From positions 1-64,000 of the forward strand of contig NC_085074.1 of NCBI RefSeq assembly GCF_963662255.1: a stretch of DNA of 64,000 nt, in the 5' to 3' direction. Below the pieces are notes generated by a model. The model was not told where the DNA came from and searched no databases. It worked only from the letters and a program-made list of their open reading frames with translations. The stretch is from Cinclus cinclus (taxonomy: Eukaryota > Chordata > Aves > Passeriformes > Cinclidae). Positions 49,401 through 64,000 of the stretch are shown piece by piece (the first letter of the stretch is position 1; every line of letters begins with the position of its first letter). Position numbers and translations under genes: made by a program.

Positions 49401-49951
49401 AGCCAGTCCCCGCAGCGCCGGACGAGCGCCTCACGGATGGTCCCCACTGAGCTCGGTACCAGCACGTCTGGAGGGAAGAGGAGGTGCTCGGGGGGACCCC
49501 AAAACTAAAGGGGGAGCGGTTCCCAAACCAAGTGGGGAGTCCTGGCGTGGGATTTTGGGAGGAGCATCGGGGGGTTAGAGCCTCAGGAAAGGTTTGAGGG
49601 GTTGGAGGAGAGGTCTGAAGTTTGTGGGGGTCCCCACGGCAGGGGGAAAGGGTAGAGCTGGGGTTCTGAGAGTCCCTAGGGACTGGGGAGAGGGAGGTTT
49701 GGGGGGGATCTGGGGTCCCAGGGCAGGTTTGGGGCAGGTCCGTTTCGGGGTACCCCGCACTCACCGCGGCCCCCCAGGCGCAAACGCAGCACCGGGCCGT
49801 GCCGCCGCGCCAGGCGGCTCAAGTGCAGCGCCCCCTGCGGGTGCAACAGGTGCAACGCCCCCCAGCGCAGGCCGCGCCCATGGTCCCGCCGCAGCAGCGC
49901 CCACAGGGACAGCAGCGACAGCAGCGACAGCAGCAGCGCCACACCGGCCAT
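43500..49951 (-). CDS. CYP21A1: steroid 21-hydroxylase (cytochrome P450 family 21), complete
   Basis: Ten exons on the minus strand: 49,951-49,765; 49,467-49,378; 48,832-48,681; 48,266-48,171; 47,893-47,786; 47,077-46,991; 46,620-46,435; 45,598-45,438; 44,407-44,304; 43,747-43,500. All junctions are GT...AG, phases agree, and the total is 1,419 nt, giving 472 residues plus stop. The N-terminus is a leucine-rich ER membrane anchor ([15 protein letters not shown]). P450 landmarks are present: the I-helix GGTETT (about residues 281-286, after [10 protein letters not shown]), K-helix ETLR (335-338), PERF, and the haem loop [10 protein letters not shown] with the cysteine ligand at about 413. Exon lengths of 90, 87 and 104 (exons 2, 6, 9) match my recollection of human CYP21A2, and the exon 2 and exon 9 sequences align clearly with it. 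The enzyme hydroxylates progesterone and 17-hydroxyprogesterone at C21 in the ER. It is slightly shorter than the mammalian protein (about 495). No disabling change is seen. Confidence 0.93.
43748..44303. repeat. CYP21 intron 9 GGTTTGGGGG-type repeats
   Basis: Degenerate repeats built around ACAGGTTTGGGGG and GGGAGCC words on the plus strand fill the intron between the last two CYP21 exons. Confidence 0.6.
44408..45437. repeat. CYP21 intron 8 TACTGGG minisatellite
   Basis: About 1 kb of degenerate repeats of CTACTGGG and TACTGGGACC words, irregularly spaced by roughly 12-30 bp, occupies the intron between exons 8 and 9. Open frames across it are artefacts of the word. Confidence 0.75.
45990..46425. 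repeat. CYP21 intron 7 GGGACATG minisatellite
   Basis: Repeats of GGGGACATG, ACATGTGGGG and CATGCATG words in intron 7. The same word family returns at 51,930-52,250 upstream of the gene. Confidence 0.7.
46621..46990. repeat. CYP21 intron 6 CCCCTGGGTCCCCC repeats
   Basis: Pyrimidine-rich plus strand with many imperfect CCCCTGGGTCCTCCC and CCCAAAC words. No coding content beyond the flanking exons. Confidence 0.6.
47078..47785. repeat. CYP21 intron 5 CCCATATAGACC repeats
   Basis: Many imperfect copies of CCCCATATAGACCCC and CCCATAGGGACC. The same word appears in intron 2 (48,930-49,320) and at 51,470-51,800, so it is spread across the locus. Confidence 0.65.
48833..49377. repeat. CYP21 intron 2 CCCATAGG repeats
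   Basis: Imperfect CCCATAGAGACCCCC and CCTATAGG words fill most of the intron between exons 2 and 3. No additional exon is visible. Confidence 0.6.
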
Positions 49952-50460
49952 GGCCCGCAGGGGGTATCCGGAGAACTCCTATATTGGGGAACCCCGAAAC
50001 CCCACCCCTTAAGTCCTGCCCCTCGCAGGTGGTGTGGACGTACCTCGCCACGACAGCAACCACCCCCGCGCGCACCCCCACAAGTATAAAAGCGGACCCT
50101 AAGCCCCGCCCCATAACGAGGGCCCCTTAAAACCCCGTCCCTCGAGGTTCGGCCCTCATATAGGGGACTTAAAGCCCCTTCTCTTATTAAGCCCTGCCCT
50201 TCACTGGCCCTCTGCCTTTATAAATAAGAACTCTGCCCCCGCCCCTGCTGGCAACCCCCCCGGTCCTCTAGAAAATGGACCCGGAGACCCTGCCCCTAGA
50301 ATCTCTGCCTCACGATGCATTGATTTCTCCCATAAAGAAAACATCTAATCCCTAGCCCCTCAAAATGACCCCACCACTATAAAAGTAGCCCTTTAGGCCC
50401 TGCCTCAAACACCACCTTATAAAGGGGACATTTTAAGCTCCGCCCCCTCGAGGCCTGGTC
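49952..50460. promoter_or_regulatory. CYP21 upstream region with repeated TATAAA/GC-box units
   Basis: Upstream of the CYP21 ATG there are related units combining TATAAA-like and CCCCGCCCC or similar words on the plus strand: near 50,085, 50,157 (weaker, ATATAGGGG), 50,217, 50,378 and 50,418. They could form part of the promoter or be a degenerate minisatellite. The TATA motifs face away from CYP21, so no core promoter position is claimed. Confidence 0.35.
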
Positions 50461-51195
50461 TGCAGTTATGGGGTTCACCCATATGGGGTTCTTTCCATCA
50501 ACTTCCCAGGTGCACCCACTCATTCCTCCCCCTTGGGGACCCTCTGAGCCCTCTGTGGGTGCCCCTGACTGAAATTTCCCCAGAAGCACCCACCCTAGGG
50601 GTGCCTCAGCCCTCAAGTCCTTCCCTCCCCTGGTGTCCACCATCCCAATCCCCACAGCCCTCACGGGGGTGCTCCCATCCCCCCCCTTAAGTCCCCACAC
50701 CCAGAGTCTCCTCCATGGGTGCCTGCCCCCAATTTCCCTCATTTTAGCAGCAGCATTTGAGGATAAGAGACATTTTCTGGGGTTCAGCAGCAGTGAGGGA
50801 GGTCCCCAATAGAGTGTTAGTCCTAGACATGTCCCCTTGAGGGGGGTGATGTCCCTCCAGTGAGTGGGTCCTGGGACGATTATAGGTGGGGACCCACAAT
50901 AATCTGAGGGGGCTGAAGTCAGGAAGGGGACCCCCACCCTGGGATGTGTCGCTGGGGAAGTTTTTGGGGACTCCAGAGGTGGGGTCCCATGGTGGTGGTC
51001 CTCAGGAGGGGTATTGCAGAAGGGGGTCCCAGGTGGGGGATGTCTCAACATGGGGATCCCTCAGGGTCCCCAGTAAGGTTAGGAATGTGAAGGTATCAGG
51101 AGGGGTCTGCCCCAGGGTGGTGGTCTCTGTGGGAGGGTGCCAGGGGTTGGGTCACAGTGTGGGGATACCAGGGGTGTCCCCCACAAGATGCTCCA
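50461..51195. other. spacer, no gene recognised
   Basis: C-rich then G-rich unique-looking sequence between the CYP21 upstream region and the CENP-A-like relic. Open frames on either strand show no recognisable domain. Confidence 0.5.
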
Positions 51196-51203
51196 CCTCT
51201 GGA

Positions 51204-51316
51204 CCCCTGCAGGTGTTGGGCCAACTGCAGATCCTTGGGGAACAAGATGACATAGCAGGCAGTGAGCACAGATATGTGTTCTCTATTACCTGCACTCTGA
51301 AGCCCCTCAGCACCCC
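51204..51316 (-). pseudogene. CENPA: CENP-A-like histone relic, C-terminal part of histone fold
   Basis: The minus strand reads YVILFPKDLQLAQHLQG, matching the end of the H3/CENP-A fold (LFPKD followed by QLAR). Just upstream, in a different frame, it reads FRVQVIENTYLCSL, matching the alpha-2 helix and loop (AFLVHLLED-YLCSL type). The two parts are out of frame by a small deletion in the loop, and no stop follows at the expected C-terminus, so the copy looks broken. Identity as CENP-A rather than H3 rests on LFPKD (H3 has IMPKD) and on location beside CYP21, as in chicken. Confidence 0.65.
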
Positions 51317-51399
51317 CTGACTCTTTCAAGGCATCCCCCAGGAGCAGCAACCCCCTAAACACACTCTCAGGGCACAGGATCCTTTCAAATCCAACTACA

Positions 51400-51835
51400 G
51401 GCAGCTTAAAACCCCTGTGTCCCTAGAAGTGGGGAGTGGGCCCCAATATCAAGTGACCATCCCCCCATAACTTGACAGACCTCCCCCTGGAAGAAGGGAT
51501 CCCCCCATAGCACTTCCTGCTAGCCCCCTATCTACAGAGGTCACAGACTCCCCCCTCAGGTCCTGTAAGACCCCCCTCTACAAACCTCTCAGCCCCTATA
51601 GGCCCTCCCTTAGCCCAGTGACATCCCTTTATCTCCTATAGAGATCCTCCTAGGCCTCCCTAGTCCCCCAGAGACACCCCTAGAACCCATAGAATCTGCT
51701 ACAGCACCTCTGAACACCCCCACCCCACCCAGTACTCACAGCTCTCCTCCACATGCCCATAGAACCCTCCCAGCCCCCTCCTTCAACTTCTATAGGTGAT
51801 CCCCCCTAGACCACTCTTAGCCCCCTGGCCCTCAC
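51400..51835. other. spacer with CCCATAG/CTATAGG words
   Basis: Short-word repeats like those in CYP21 introns 2 and 5 fill this interval, which would be the intron between the two CENP-A-like exons. Confidence 0.5.
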
Positions 51836-51896
51836 CTCCTGCAGCACCAGCATACCTATGGTAAGGGGCCCCCTGAGTGAAAAGCAAGTAGAGTTC
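51836..51896 (-). pseudogene. CENPA: CENP-A-like histone relic, central histone-fold exon
   Basis: Bounded by CACATGCAG and a GTGAGG donor, this 61-bp stretch reads ELYLLFTQG in one frame and then MLVLQE in another, the two landmarks of H3-family alpha-2 (EIC..FTRG and ALLALQE). Relative to the functional spacing it is about 11 bases short, which breaks the frame. It lies upstream of the C-terminal relic in the right order and strand. N-terminal tail and alpha-N sequences were not found further upstream. Confidence 0.6.
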
Positions 51897-51929
51897 CTGC
51901 ATGTGTGACAGGGGTTGGGAGAGTGGGAT

Positions 51930-53540
51930 GTAGGGGAGCAAGGGGACATGGGGAATGTTGGGGGACACAGGGGGATGTGGTGACATGGTGGGACATGTGG
52001 GGCCGTGGAGACATAAGTGGGATATGGGGGACATGGAGACATCAGGGGTCATGGAAAGCACAGGAGTGGGAATGATGTGGAGGGACATAGTGGACATGGA
52101 GGAGGGCTGTGGGAGACACCAGGATATGGGAAGATATGAGGACATCCTGGTCTGGGGCCACCATCCTGGAGAGACCTTGGGGACATGCCGGGGACATGGG
52201 AAGACCCTGGTTGTCAGCCTGGACACACTGTGGGGACACCCCAGGTAGAGGGACAAGGGAGTAACATCTTGGGGATATCCTGGGCTTGGAGACTTGGTGG
52301 GCACCCCTCTGGGGACCTCCAGAAAGGGGGCCCAATGACACCCTGGGGGCATGGAGACAACCCTCTGAGGACAATCTAATGGGACAGGGAGACAGTGTAA
52401 CCACAGGGGAAGGGCCACAGGGGACACCCAGTCTGGGATGCCTCTGGGGGATGGGTGGACACAAGGACATCAGGAGGCACAGAAGGACACTGCAGGAGGA
52501 CAAGGCCACCACGTGGTGGGGGAACAGCAAGGACATGGTGGGGCCAGAACAGTGTGGAGGGGGGGCCATTGAGTAGGGGTAGTCCCAGGGGGTTCCAGGG
52601 ACTTCTCAGCAGATGTTTGTGCTTCTCAGGATGGATTTGGGGGATCCAGAGGGTAGTGAGGAACCCCAGGGGTCCTGGGGATTGTCTGGGGAGATCCTGG
52701 GTTGGATTCGGGGGCATCTAATCTGAAGGGTCCTTGGGGGGTGGGATTCCCAGTCACTCTCAGTTGTAGTGAGGTGGATTTAGGGGGTCTGGAGGTGGTT
52801 GGAGGGTTCCAGAGAGTGTCTTTGGGGGTTCTGAGGGTAGAATTTGGTGTTCCAGGGTAGACTGGGTCGAGGGCAGTCTGGAGGGGTTTGGAGGGTCCAA
52901 GTAGGTGTTTGGGGGAGTCCTGGGAGGGAGAGATTTCCAGGTTACACTTGGGGGCTGTCAGGGGAGTCCCAGGGGGTAGAGGGTGTCTGGAAGGGGGGGA
53001 TCCTGTGGTGAATTTGAGGGGTTGGGATGTCCTTGAGTGGATTTGGAATGTCCCAGGGGTTGATTGTGAGGATCCCAGAGTTGATTTGGGGAGTGCAAGG
53101 TGGATTTGGAGGGTCTAGGGGGATGCAGTGTCCCAGGGGTTGTTGGGGGTAAGGGTGATTTGAGGCTTCCAGACTTGATTTGGGGGGACCCTGGGTAGAT
53201 TTGGGGGACGTAGGAGGGTGACAGGGGTTGGAGGGGCATCCTGATGGATGTTGAGGGTCCCAAGATGGATTTGAGGGACTCATGAGGGGCTGTTGGAGGG
53301 TACCAAGGCATCCCTGGGGGATTAGGGAGATTCAAGGGCATCCTGGGGAGCACTGGGAGTCCTGGAGTGGATTTGGAAAGGTCCCAGGGGCTGTTTGGGA
53401 GGGTTGCTAGAATGGATTTGAGGAGGTTCTTGGAAGATCTATGGAGTCCCAGGGGAATTTGGGAGTCCCTGGGGAATATTGCCAGGTTCCAGGTTGGGGG
53501 GAGTGGGAAAGAAAGGCAGGTGTCACAACCCACCCATCAG
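51930..53540. repeat. GGACATGG and TTTGGGGGGTCC repeat-rich spacer
   Basis: Degenerate GGGGACATGG words (51,930-52,460) grade into G- and T-rich GGATTTGGGGGGTCC words (52,600-53,480) on the plus strand. The minus-strand frames here are Pro/Ser-rich by composition. No gene seen. Confidence 0.6.
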
Positions 53541-54241
53541 GGGTGTAATGCTCATTGTAAATTCTCAGGCTGAACAAAGACCCCAGATGTGTCAAGGGGT
53601 CAGCCTCATGATGCACAGTTACCCAGAGATTCAGAAAAAGCTCAATGCAGATGATCCATGTGGAGGAACTAATTTCTCAGTTCAATGGCAGTGATGGCCT
53701 GGAGAGACAGAGGGGCATTGATGGTGAAGTGGCTCACTTGGTTCAGGAGTACAAAGACAATCTCTCTTCCTCTCTTATATTGGCTGTGGAGAAATTGTCC
53801 TGGGAGTCCCGGCAATTAGGTATCCCAGCATTCCAGAGGAATGTCCTGCCCCCACCCATGTGGATCAGATTGACTCAGCTATCAATAGGCAGCCTTTCTT
53901 CCTTAAGGTAGGATGGAGAAAGTGCAAACCGTTCTGACACCAGCAACCATCCCTTGTGCCTGAACAGCCGGGCTGCTGGCCCCAGCACCTCTAAGAGCTG
54001 GGCCACGAATCAACAGTCATTACCTGTGCCTGGAAAACCAGATCATCTCCCACAGAGCACCAGGGAGCTGGCCCTTCCCGGCCTAGGTAAGCACCTAATA
54101 TGTCTGCCTCCACCTGATCCCCACAGCTGCCCAACTCAACCAGATATGAACTGCAGGATCAGACCAGGGCCCTTCAACCCCCACAAAAACAGAACCCGCT
54201 CTTGGACAGCTTCTGGGAGCAATTAGTGCTGTCAGAATAAA
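53541..54241 (+). other. unrecognised exon- or UTR-like sequence ending in AATAAA
   Basis: The short-word repeats stop near 53,540 and are replaced by balanced sequence with a decent plus-strand frame (reading EVAHLVQEYKDNLSSS and VEKLSWESRQ near 53,720-53,820). It is followed by an AATAAA at 54,236-54,241. A splice-like site GGTAAGC lies near 54,084. No family recognised; it could be a decayed retrogene, a transposable element remnant or a noncoding transcript end. Confidence 0.3.
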
Positions 54242-56050
54242 GGCAGAATAATAAGCAGAGACCAGGAGCACAGTTGTCTGGGTTGTAACAACAGCAAACC
54301 CAGGAACTGACCAGTTCTTGTGTGAGGTGGGGGATGCAGATACTGGTAGTGACACTAACAATGAGTGTGGGGCATAAAATACTGTTCCTGGGTACAGTGG
54401 TACAAGGATGAGAGTGGGGGCCAGGCAGGCTGAGAAGGAGGCAGTGCTCTGTGTTCACCTCTGCTTAAGCTAAAGCCCATACTATAGCCTTGGCCAAACA
54501 ACTTCAGTTTCTGGGCATGCTTTGCAGCACTTTCTCCCAGTCTCAGGTTTTTGTGCATGTAATGCTGCTGCTCAATATTCTTTCCCTTCAGAGCTGCAAC
54601 TATAGTCTCCATCCAAAGAAGAGCTATTCATCTCATGAAGAAAATGCAAGAGCAGAAGAACTGGGGCTGAATATGGATCCAGTGGCCATGACTCTGCTAT
54701 GGGCCAGAGGTCAACCTTGGTCTTGCTGCTGGGGAGGCAAAGCTCTGAGATGTTCACATGCCCCTTCCCAGGGAGCACTGGCGTGGCTGTGCCAGAGGTC
54801 TGTCCCAGGTGTGAAATGTTGTGAAGCAACAGGTGACTGTCCTCCCCTGTGGGGGCTGCCAGTGTGAGGGAGATGACAGTGAAGAGCAGGAGCTGTAGGG
54901 AACCTTCCCTGCGCTCCAGGCCAGCCTGGGTGGAAAGTCCTCAAAGGGTGCCAGGCCCCAAGGGAAGCCAAGGGCTCAGGGCACCACAGGGTTAAGGCAG
55001 GAGCTGGAGGGAGGTACTGGGCACGGAGGCTGTGGAGAGATGGCATGCCAGATGCCACAGGGAAAATGGCAAGTCTGCCCAGTGCATCACAGAAAAGCTT
55101 CCCCCATACCACTTTGGTGGCCTTGAAGAAAAATTTCCCCTGCCTTGTCTCTTGTGTGTCACTAAAAAGCCCCCACACACCTCCTCTACTCTGCAGTCCG
55201 GGAACAATGGGGCAGAAGCTGTGCCAGCTTCATCTGCCCCTCAGACCCTGTGGACTGCACCGCCAGCACTGTGGGATCACCTCATCAACACCAGGGTTCA
55301 TCCAAGGCAGAGCCCACACGTGGGTTATGGTGGTGCATCTCCAGGTGCAGGGGATGGGAGTTCAGCACCCTTCAGATACTGCAGGTGCACCACAAAAGGG
55401 GGCAAAGGGCCAGACCTTGCCTTGTTATACCCAAAGGATCCTACAGTTTATTCCCATCCGGGCACCTTTAAACTTGAAGCACTGGAATCACGCTGGAGCT
55501 GGGCACCCAGCCTTGAACTGGGCGCACCAGTCATCTCGCTGCAAACTGCAACTGTGGCAAACCTGGAATTTTAAGAGCTGGGCACCCCCAAGCTGGGACC
55601 AGTACCCCCCAACAGTGGCCACTGGGATACCCATGACAGAGAACCACCTCCAAACTAGGTTTCCTTAACAGGAAGATGGCAGACTGGAACTCTCCCTTGC
55701 TGGAAAAACTGGGATCTTCATCTTATCAGGACAGCCCACACCAGCTCTGCCAAATGGCACTTGTTGAAACAGACCCCCAAAGCACCCCAAGGTGGGTGTC
55801 ACTGCCCTTCCCATACTTACAAGTGTAAGGCAGTGGGTAAAGGAACAGAAACCTTCCTCAGCTGAAGCACTGGGGACCCCCATGGATCAGTTCAGTGCCC
55901 AGGCCAGCTTAATCTCTTCACTCTGGATCCGACTGGGGGCTTGATGTAACCACCCCACTGGCAGGGGTTCTCCTACCCCCTCAACACCTTCTTTTTCCTC
56001 CCCCACCAGTGCCAAACCCTGCCCTCCCCAGATGGGGACAGAAGGGGACT
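54242..56050. other. intergenic DNA upstream of the PPIA 3' end, no gene identified
   Basis: Non-repetitive, moderately GC-rich DNA. One minus-strand frame (METIVAALKGKNIEQQ, about 54,612-54,500) looks protein-like but has no recognised family or splice context. The remainder holds only short frames. Confidence 0.45.
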
Positions 56051-56072
56051 GCTACAGTGTAGTTTAACTCGT

Positions 56073-56078
56073 TTTATT
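56073..56078 (-). terminator. PPIA poly(A) signal
   Basis: AATAAA on the minus strand about 150 bases after the PPIA stop codon, in an otherwise GC-rich 3' untranslated region. Confidence 0.75.
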
Positions 56079-56225
56079 TAGACTCAAAGGTAACTGTGGC
56101 CCAGTGGGACCATGACCCAATAGAAACGCAGCAGTACATCAGGACTGGAGTGGGAGTGGGTGAGCTGCAGCAGGGTGTGGTGCCCAGGCTGCCCAAGGAA
56201 TGGTTATAGTTGGTGAGAGAAGGGT

Positions 56226-58090
<1,865 letters not shown>

Positions 58091-58172
58091 AGCGAGACAC
58101 GAGGAGAGCAGCAAACACTCGTCCGTGCAGCAGGCGCGGCGCAGCAGAAAGAGCTCAGACCCCCGCTGCCCC

Positions 58173-58180
58173 TTATATAA
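58173..58180 (-). promoter_or_regulatory. PPIA TATA box
   Basis: TATATAAG on the minus strand about 85 bases before the PPIA ATG. An inverted CCAAT (58,257-58,261) lies about 80 bases further upstream, a usual promoter spacing. A TATA box inside a CpG island suits strong constitutive expression. Confidence 0.7.
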
Positions 58181-58823
58181 CATCAATGAGGGCCCGCCTC
58201 CCCCGCTGCGCCGGCCAACGGCCGCTGGCGGAGTGGCGGAGTGGCAGGGCAGGCAACCAATCGGCGTCGCCGGGTTTGAAAGAAGGGGGGGAAGGGGGGA
58301 AAAAGGCGCGGGCGGGGCAGGGGACGCGATTCGGGGCTGGGCAGGGCGCGGCGTGCATGCGCTATGCGGAGAGCAAGAGAGGCGGGATGGGGCGGGAGTG
58401 GGACCGGCGGAGGGGAGGCGGGTGCGGTGCCGGGCCGCCGTGCGGAGCGGTTCAGGGGGGCAGCGGGGATGCGACGGAACCAGGGCATGTGAGGCTTGGA
58501 GCTGCGGCCCAGCCCCGGCAGCCTACCGCCCGACGTGGGGACACTCATCCGCCGTCGGACTGCAGCACCACCCGGTCGGCCCCGGTTAATGATTGACGCC
58601 ACAGGTCCGGTTCACTGCCCCCGGCCGGGTCGCCGCTGCTCGGGGATAGGGCACAATTCTCTCGCTACTCGGGATACACCCTCCCTCCTCTGCCCGGAGA
58701 GAGGGCTGGATCCGCCCGCCAACCGAAGATCTCCCGTGCTTGCCCGGAGAGCGGTTGCGGAGCCAGCTCCACAGCGGCATGACAAAAGAAGGGGGGGACA
58801 CACGCCACCCTGCAGAAGGATCC

Positions 58824-58829
58824 TTTAAT
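58824..58829 (-). terminator. ZMIZ2 poly(A) signal
   Basis: ATTAAA on the minus strand about 340 bases after the ZMIZ2 stop and about 640 bases before the PPIA TATA box, making the intergenic gap very short. Confidence 0.5.
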
Positions 58830-59167
58830 AGCCGTTGGGGACATACAGGACAACTCGGCGCAGGGGCAGTGGGAGCTGAGCTCCGCACCCCACAACAGAC
58901 CCGTGCGGTATAAGGGGCAGCAGCATTTGCACATTGATAGGGGGGCACGGGCACCCCCGCAGTGACGCACTTGCCTTTAAATATGGGGAGTCTCAGGGGA
59001 GCAGTAGTGTTTCTACACTATGTACAGCCTTGTGCTTCTGGGGGGGCTCAACCCCTCTGTCCCATCGCAGCCCTTTGAGAAAGCCCCTGCTGTGGGGGGT
59101 CCCAGCTCTGCAGCGGGCAGGGGCACACAGTGCTGCCCCCCAGCCCCGAGAGGGGGGCAAGGATGGC

Positions 59168-64000
<4,833 letters not shown>

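Noticed and set aside
49952..56050. H2AZ2 expected downstream of PPIA as in human, or C4 expected beyond CENP-A as in chicken
   Set aside because: No H2A-fold or complement-type exons were seen in this interval.

Overview
The window is vertebrate nuclear DNA, almost certainly from a bird and probably a songbird. The evidence is two compact multi-exon genes with conserved vertebrate products (PPIA and ZMIZ2, in the tandem order known from mammals), an intact steroid 21-hydroxylase (CYP21) gene beside a broken CENP-A-like histone relic (neighbours in the chicken MHC), a bird-type endogenous retrovirus, and GC-rich introns full of degenerate short-word repeats as in avian microchromosomes. There are no bacterial or viral operons, tRNA or rRNA genes, or CRISPR arrays.

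Layout. (1) 1 to about 31,468: one unbroken satellite array, open at the left edge. The unit is about 220 bp and is itself built from six related 36-37 bp subunits, about 143 units in all. A block of about 6.8 kb (11,188-18,011) is repeated directly after itself (18,012 to about 24,290) with whole-unit insertions and deletions. The right-hand units look the most degenerate. (2) about 31,469-35,480: an endogenous retrovirus on the minus strand (5' LTR, primer binding site, hydrophobic leader ORF, gag, protease-RT) cut off by the satellite inside RT. Leader, gag and pro-pol share one reading frame, separated only by two UAG codons. (3) 35,481-43,499: no recognisable gene. It holds strand-skewed low-complexity DNA, some exon-like islands, a TATA-containing stretch, a solo LTR of the same retrovirus family with a 5-bp target duplication, and a second, different LTR-like element. 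(4) 43,500-49,951: CYP21 on the minus strand, ten exons, an open 472-residue reading frame with all P450 signature motifs. (5) 49,952-56,050: repeat-rich spacer with CENP-A-like relics and unassigned exon-like or UTR-like sequence. (6) 56,226-58,090: PPIA (cyclophilin A), minus strand, five exons, complete. (7) 59,168-64,000: the 3' part of ZMIZ2, minus strand, sixteen exons seen, running off the right edge.

How it fits together: PPIA and ZMIZ2 are housekeeping and transcription-coregulator genes that share a CpG-rich interval. CYP21 makes mineralocorticoid and glucocorticoid precursors and normally belongs to the MHC class III neighbourhood. Finding it next to PPIA-ZMIZ2 on one side and a large satellite plus retrovirus on the other suggests a rearranged, heterochromatin-flanked segment, or an assembly join that should be checked. 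No new enzymatic or defence system was found. The most unusual items are the satellite's nested architecture, the one-frame retrovirus with a hairpin over its gag stop codon, and the CENP-A relic beside CYP21.
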